This document shows positions 58,626 to 64,000 of a DNA stretch of 64,000 bases, one piece after another; within the stretch, counting starts at the first letter, position 1, and each line of letters starts with the position of its first letter. Made by a program: the position numbers and the translations under genes. The stretch spans positions 147,078,237-147,142,236 of the forward strand of contig CM070899.1 of the NCBI GenBank assembly GCA_036417435.1, in the 5' to 3' direction. The DNA is from Inia geoffrensis (lineage: Eukaryota; Chordata; Mammalia; Artiodactyla; Iniidae). The notes below the pieces were generated by a model. The model did not search any database and had not been told where the DNA came from. It saw only the letters and a program-made list of their open reading frames with translations.

Positions 58626-59617
58626 TCAACCCAGTACAGAGTGGGTGGCCTGAGGGCATCTGGAACCTTGATTCCAATATGTTCACGAGATCAAAACCAC
58701 ACTCCATGCTTTGGGTGTTGTCAGACAGGCCCATATTCTGACAATAAATTCTCATTTGTGCTTAAACCTTGTTCAATTTGGGTGACTGTTACATGCAACC
58801 AAAAGAATTTTTAATATGCATAAAATAATACAGACCCCCATTGTTACAATTCTATTAGCTGCCACTATAAATAATGTAATAAGATCTTTTACTATGGGCC
58901 CCAGTAGGGGTGGGCGCCATATTAATCAACTTGACCAAGCACACATAGTGTATCACGCAGATGCCTGCACGCCCAACTTCGACTCAACCAGCGTAATAGG
59001 AGGGTCATAGGCAGGACAAACCCAGGGTGACACCGGGCTCCTGTTCTGCTTCTCTGTGAGTCTCTTGGCTTTGCACCTCTCCATGTGTCTGAACCATTCC
59101 TGGGCTGGAGTCCCTACATGGTTACAAGGCGGCTGAAGTAGGTCCAGGCCTCATATTCAGGTACAAAGTTCTGAGGCAGGAAGTGGCCATCTCTCCCCTA
59201 GGTCTCTTTATAAGGCCAAGGAGAACTGTCCCGGGAGTCACCAGCAGGGACAAGTTTCCCACCCCTGGCCCGTCCCTCCCCCAAGTGACTTCCCCCACCC
59301 CAGTCCAGAGGTCCTTGACCCAGCCCTGCAGATCACAGGAAAACTGGGCTGAGGCTCCCCTTGTAAGGACTGGGTCCAAAGGATATTCTCTTCCTGTTGC
59401 CGGGACTCAGTGGCTTCCCACAAATTGACATAACAAGGCCTGAGGTATCATTGTGGTGGCTCATTTATAGCCTCATTTAGATGGAGACTGACCACAAAGA
59501 ACAGACAGGTTTGGTGGACCTTTGCATGTAACAGCTGCTTACCACCTGATTTTATGGCGTTAAACCAACTGGCCTGATTGGAATCATCCTTTCAGGCCCT
59601 TTTGCCCAGCTGAAAAG
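58626..59617. other. Unassigned non-coding DNA
   Basis: The text near 59100-59215 ('tccctacatggttacaaggc', 'aggcaggaagtggccatctc') has a repeat-like feel, but I cannot name it. No exon is seen. Confidence 0.4.
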
Positions 59618-59629
59618 GCAGGGAATGGG

Positions 59630-59957
59630 GCTTCCTTGGTGGCACAGTGGTTAAGAATCTGCCTGCCAATGCAGGAGACACGGGTTCGAGCCCTGGTCCG
59701 GGAGGATCCCACATGCCGCGGAGCAACTAAGCCCGTGCGCCACAACTACTGAGCCTGTGCTCTAGAGCCTGTGAGCCACAACTACTGAGCCCACGTGCCC
59801 TAGAGCCCATGCTCCGCAACAAGAGAAGCCACTGCAGTGAGAAGCCCGTGCACCACAACAAAGAGTATCTCCCTCTTGCCGCAACTAGAGAAAGCTCACA
59901 TGCAGCAACGAAGACCCAACGCAGCCAAAAATAAATAAATAAATATTTTAAAAAACC
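59630..59957 (+). mobile_element. CHR-type SINE, long form
   Basis: Full structure: 'gcttccttggtggcacagtg', 'ggttcgagccctggtccggg', repeated 'ccacaactactgag', 'agagaagccactgcagtgag', 'cgaagacccaacgcagccaa' and the tail (ATAA)n. The duplication GCAGGGAATGGG (59618-59629) matches GCAGTGAATGGG (59958-59969) at 11 of 12. Confidence 0.97.
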
Positions 59958-59969
59958 GCAGTGAATGGG

Positions 59970-62090
59970 ATTTTCTGCTGAGGGGCCTACATGGAGGGCA
60001 TCTGACAGGATCTGGCCAAGGAAAGCAGCTGTTGAGTCCTTCAGGAGGTTGGGGGGTGCATTGTCTGGGTCCTGGTCCATGGATTTACAGCAGGAAAGTG
60101 TGCCTCTTCTTTCATAGGTCTCCTAAAACCGTCTTTCACAAAGCCACTTCCAAAGTTATGCAACCATCAGGAAAGCTGACTGAACTGTTTTTCATCCTTT
60201 ATGCTACTGACATCAGAGGCACAGATCAGAACACTGGTGGGATGCTACATTCTGGCACTTCCTGCCAAGCTTTGCCTATGACACATGGACGGGTGTTTAG
60301 GTGTGATCTAAAAAATCTGGTGGAAAGAGCCCTGCGGCCATACAGTATTTGGGGACCATAAGCTTGCCAGGTGTAGCTGATACTGCTGGCTGCCCACTCG
60401 ACATGCATTTCTCGCCCACCCCCCCCTTTGGATTCAGAACACGCATCTGTCCTCCTTCACTCAGCTTTGGGTTTCAAGGGGTGTTCATCTCAGCCCCAGC
60501 CCAAGGGGAAAATCCTGATAGGTCCAAGTTAGTCGTGGGTTTCCAAACCCTTTGGTGGTGATGTGTATAGATACGGGCATATGGCATATTTTGGGCCAAA
60601 AAGACTTGAGAGAACATCTGCTGGGGACTCCTGGGACGGTTATAAAGATGTAAAGGAGAGATGACCCCTTCCTGCCTCACACTCCATCCTAGAGATTTCC
60701 TGCCACTCAGGAAAAGAGAAAGAGACTTTTCTATTGATCTCGTGGAATCATCCTAACTGCCAATGATACGGCCGTACTGCCCTCAACCCCGCCCCACCAG
60801 TTTATATTTAAGGAGCCTGAGGTTCAGACAGGATGAGAGGTATACCCAGTTCACACTGCCACTGAATGAATTCAGAGTCCATGCGAGTCCGGAGGGAACG
60901 GGACGTGAGAGACAATCACGTGATGGAAGAGGAAGGTCAAAGGAGACCTGGATCGCTACTTGGGAGGGCAGGCTGACTGGTTGCCGAAGGAGAGGATAGC
61001 CTGGGGGCACAAGAGTTAGCAGGAGGCATTGCACTGGGAGGACAGAGGGGCAAGGAGGTAAATGGCGCCCGCCGATGTTCGTTTCTGGGAAAACATGGCA
61101 CCACCAAGGCTGAGCTCTCTCACCAGAGCAGCAGAGCTAGCTGGCTGGGATGGCAGACAGGCGGGGAACGGTTCTCGGGAAGCAGGAAAGCACTAGGGGA
61201 TGCTGGGAAGTGGGCGGAGTCTGGGTTGCAGTTACCTGCGGATGGGGGATGCAGTACTGGGAGGGGCAGGGGAGTCATGGCCGGGAGGAAGGCAGGCATG
61301 GTCAGGAAGATAAAAGCATGCATCAGATTTAAGCAGTGAGGCAAGGACGGACTGGGAAAAGGAACAGTGAATTGGAGGCCCAGTTGAGGAAGAGTTGAGC
61401 CAGCCAAGAGGTGAAGGCTGGTCACGGGGGGCGTGGAGGCTGCTTGAAATCCCCTCAGTACCCTGAGCAGCTGGGCCTGAGGATGCTGCGTGAATCAGTG
61501 AGGACCTGGGCAGCTCACAGAGGAGGGTCCCCTTTGCATGTTTAATTTGAAGAGGTGTCATGATCTAGGGATGCAATTCTCCATTTTATAACCAACTCTG
61601 GCGGGGCGGGGGGGGGGGGGCGGTGTGGGCAATGAGGCAGGATCCCAGGGGCTCCCCCACGTGGAGATTCCACATATGTACAGACGTGAGCCTGTGCTGA
61701 CCCCATCCCTTCCCCCACGTGGGAACTCTAGGGAGAGCTGGTGGGGTCTTTGGGCCTAAGAAGGCTGGCTTCCCTTATGTTTGAAGCGAAACAAAGAACC
61801 TCTGGGCCAGATGGAAACTCAGTTCCTTTTCTGGCATGGCCAAGGGACACCTTTAATTGCAAATTTCAAGACCAGCCCTTGATGGAAATTGCAACGAGGC
61901 CAAGACCGTATGGGAACATTTCTTGATGGAAATGAGCATCTGTTCTCTATAAGAAATGCAAATGATGCTTAATTGTGCATTCAGAGGGAGGTGTTCCGCC
62001 CCCAGCATGCTGCCCACAGGCACGGTAATCTGACTACCCTTCAAAGTCCTCAGCTCCTACCCACTAGACTGAGGCAGCACAAACCACATT
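59970..62090. other. Non-coding DNA, no gene recognised
   Basis: A G-rich run sits at about 61599-61625, and a possible reversed MIR end at about 60820-60900 ('ggagcctgaggttcagacag'). Open frames stay near 100 codons and are not recognisable. Confidence 0.4.
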
Positions 62091-62097
62091 AGACCAG

Positions 62098-62116
62098 GCA
62101 GCGCCCTCTGTTGATG
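62098..62116 (-). promoter_or_regulatory. CTCF-like motif (weak call)
   Basis: The plus strand reads GCAGCGCCCTCTGTTGATGG. Its reverse fits about 12 of 14 positions of the CTCF core (CCASYAGRKGGCRS). It lies in non-repeat-looking DNA. Single motif matches are often non-functional. Confidence 0.3.
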
Positions 62117-62119
62117 GTC

Positions 62120-62350
62120 CATCCAAATACTCAGGGTACAGAAGGGGACCAATGCCTGCTGGGTTCCTACCACGTTCTAGGTTCTGGGCAAGGTATTATT
62201 GTTTCGTTTAATGTGGGCAACCCCCCACCCCGCCCCCGTGGGATCTGCTGCTTTACAGACAAGGAATCCAAAGCTCAGAAAATTTATGTAGTTTGCCTGA
62301 TGTCATATACTATGTTGTGGGACAGAGGCACAGGCAGGACTGACAGTGTG
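62120..62350 (-). repeat. MIR SINE fragment
   Basis: Phrases 'tcctaccacgttctaggttc', 'gctttacagacaaggaatcc' and 'tttgcctgatgtcatatact' follow the reversed MIR order. Confidence 0.5.
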
Positions 62351-62684
62351 AAAAGCCCCACAGTGTGCTCTAATATTTATTGAGTGCCTAGGCCATGTCT
62401 TTAGCAAACATTCTCTTATTCTGTCTGTCTCTCTGCCCTCTCACTTTCCTGTGAATGGCTGAATAAAGGGGGTCTGCAGAGGCAAGCGGTATTCCTTCAT
62501 AATGAACACCTCATTTCCTTCCCAAAACATTAGAGATGTCTTACACAAAGAGCACGTACAATAGGACAGGCAAAATGAAATAGAAAAGGGTTAAGAGAGA
62601 GCAGCCATTCCCTGCAGGAAGCTGAGGGATAAGAATTTCTGCATTATCATCACCATCATTAGATTTGACAGCGCTGGAGTCAAG

Positions 62685-62698
62685 AATACTAAACCTTG
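62685..62698 (+). repeat. Left target-site duplication of the SINE at 62699
   Basis: AATACTAAACCTTG is repeated without a mismatch at 62905-62918. Confidence 0.95.
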
Positions 62699-62904
62699 GG
62701 GCTTCCCTGGTGGCGCAGTGGTTGAGAGTCCGCCTGCCGATGCAGGGGACACGGGTTCGTGCCCCGGTCCGGGAAGATCCCACATGCCACGGAGCAGCTG
62801 GGCCCGTGAGCCATGGCCGCTAAGCCTGTGCATCCGGAGCCTGTGCTCCGCACCGGGAGAGGCCACAGCAGTGAGAGGCCCGCGTACAACAACAACAACA
62901 AAAT
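62699..62904 (+). mobile_element. CHR-type SINE, ~200-bp form, best preserved
   Basis: The head 'ggcttccctggtggcgcagt', the B box 'ggttcgtgccccggtccggg', the body 'gggcccgtgagccatggccg', the end 'agaggcccgcgtac' and a (CAA)n tail lie between perfect 14-bp duplications. CpG sites in the body are largely intact, so it is probably the youngest mobile element of the window. Confidence 0.97.
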
Positions 62905-62924
62905 AATACTAAACCTTGTACTTC

Positions 62925-63105
62925 ACAGGCTCCAAGGAGCTCACGGGACAGCTCAGCACAAGTCCTGGCTCCGGAGTCAGCTCATCTGTAAAATGCGATG
63001 ATAGTTCCTATCTCAGGGGTTTGCTGCCAGAGTTAATGTGCTCATGTTTTTAGAAGAGCATCTGGCCCATGGTAAGTGCTTAATAAACACTAGCTGTTAT
63101 TACTT
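62925..63105 (+). repeat. MIR SINE fragment
   Basis: Phrases 'agctcatctgtaaaatgcga', 'cctatctcaggggtttgctg', 'ctggcccatggtaagtgctt' and 'aataaacactagctgttatt' match the MIR 3' half. Confidence 0.75.
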
Positions 63106-63337
63106 TTCTAGATCTTACAGTTAGCCCTGCTCAGGGTTTGAAAACTCCCTGGAGGTCCTGGGGTGCGGTGTGGTTACTGCTCTTGCTTCTGCAACCAGAG
63201 ACACCAGAGCCTTCATCTTTTATACACAGCAAGATAGGCTGCCTCCAAGATATTTGAAAACTACCTTGGATTATAGGGGTCATATAACCTCTTTGAACTC
63301 CCAGAAACAGTAGGGAATTTTTTTTACTTAGGCAGTG
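63106..63337. other. Short non-coding stretch
   Basis: Nothing recognised. Confidence 0.4.
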
Positions 63338-63718
63338 TTATGGGCTGAATTGTATCCCCCCAAATTCATACGTTGAAGCTTTAACCCCCAGCATCTCAGA
63401 ATGTGACCGTATTTGAAGATGAGGTTTTGAAAGAGGTGATTAAGTTAAAATGAAGCGATTAGGGTGGACCCCAATCCAATAGGACTGGTGTCCTGGAAGA
63501 GACACCAGGAACGATTGTGCACGGGGGTGACTATGTGAAGAAGCAACAAGAAGGAGGCTGTCTGCAAGCCAAGGAGGGAGAACTCAGAGGAAACCAAACT
63601 GCCAATGCCTTGATCTTGGACTTGTAGCCTCCAGAACTGTGAGAAATGAATGTCTGTTGCTTCAGCCACCCAGTCTGTGGTATTTTTTTCTGTGACAGCC
63701 TTAGCACGCTAAGACGTA
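63338..63718 (+). mobile_element. MaLR (MLT1-type) solo LTR
   Basis: The complete LTR order is present: 'tgttatgggctgaattgtat', 'cccccaaattcatacgttga', 'atctcagaatgtgaccgtat', 'agggtggaccccaatccaat', 'ggactggtgtcctggaagag', 'tgatcttggacttgtagcct', 'ccagaactgtgagaaatgaa' and 'agccacccagtctgtggtat'. It shares a family with the LTR at 58190 (opposite strand). No internal retroviral-type genes are present. Confidence 0.85.
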
Positions 63719-64000
63719 GTACATCTTCAATGCCTAGAAGATGTCTGGCACGAAGTAGATGCTCAATTAATCCATGCCGAATTGGATGCAACCTCATTTT
63801 CCTTTTCTATGAAATGCAAAAGGACTCCTGGGTTCCAGGACTCGTGACCCCTATAAGAGAGACACCCTCCAGGAAAGTGTCTCATGCACATTCTGAGTCT
63901 CTGTGCAGGTGCTCTGGAAAGTGGGCGCGAGACCCCCGATTGCTCCACTGTCCTGGGTTCTTCTCTACCCCCTACCCTCCCACCTTGGGCATGTTGCCTG
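63719..64000. other. Window end, non-coding
   Basis: A short MIR/L2-like end ('agatgtctggcacgaagtag') lies at about 63738; nothing else is recognised. Confidence 0.4.

Noticed and set aside
8153..62904. tRNA genes suggested by B-box-like GGTTCGAGCCC sequences
   Set aside because: Each lies in the tRNA-like head of a CHR-type SINE with tail and duplications; none folds as a free tRNA gene with an anticodon arm that I can support.
1..64000. A multi-gene defence, biosynthetic or other clustered system
   Set aside because: No intact non-L1 coding gene is visible. Repeat content, CpG depletion and SINE types show mammalian non-coding DNA.

Overview
The window reads as nuclear DNA of a mammal, most likely a cetacean and probably a toothed whale. 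It carries several copies of the tRNA-derived SINE that opens with a 'cttccctggtggcgcagtgg'-type head (the CHR SINE group of whales and hippos). Some copies are the ~200-bp form whose body contains 'gggcccgtgagccatggccg', which I associate with toothed whales. The LINE-1 copies have cetartiodactyl-type tails, and older mammalian repeats (MIR, L2, old L1, MaLR LTRs, a hAT-type element) fill much of the rest. The species call is inference from repeat types. No complete protein-coding gene is visible; nearly all long open frames are L1 remnants, GC-rich chance frames or a microsatellite.

Layout. 1-2780: GC-rich non-coding DNA with an L2 fragment and a 4-copy minisatellite. 2781-18016: a nest built around one old full-length L1 (L1-A). 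A second full-length L1 (L1-B, 9401-16674) sits inside its ORF2, one SINE sits in ORF2 and another in its tail, and a 35-nt antisense piece of U2 snRNA is embedded in ORF2. 18030-34800: mostly single-copy-looking DNA with scattered MIR, L2, old L1, a MaLR LTR and a hAT-type element that holds an L1 3' fragment. 35200-36130: a CpG island with a CCAAT box, GC boxes and a strong minus-strand splice donor. This is the only good evidence of a host gene, and the gene would run leftwards out of the island. 36130-48500: L2/MIR-rich DNA, a 5'-inverted SINE, three ordinary SINEs and a ~560-bp CTG/CTA triplet array grown inside a MIR. 48535-54685: a second L1 nest, a 3'-truncated plus-strand L1 (L1-C) split by an inverted, internally deleted L1 (L1-D). 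54685-64000: old L1, two MaLR LTRs, three SINEs and unassigned DNA.

Nothing here forms a multi-gene system. The interest lies in retrotransposition products: L1-in-L1 nesting with clear target-site duplications, the U2 fragment, the internally deleted L1-D, a twin-primed SINE, an L1 with two 5'UTR modules, and the triplet array. Repeat names come from recognition by eye, and their edges are approximate except where duplications fix them.
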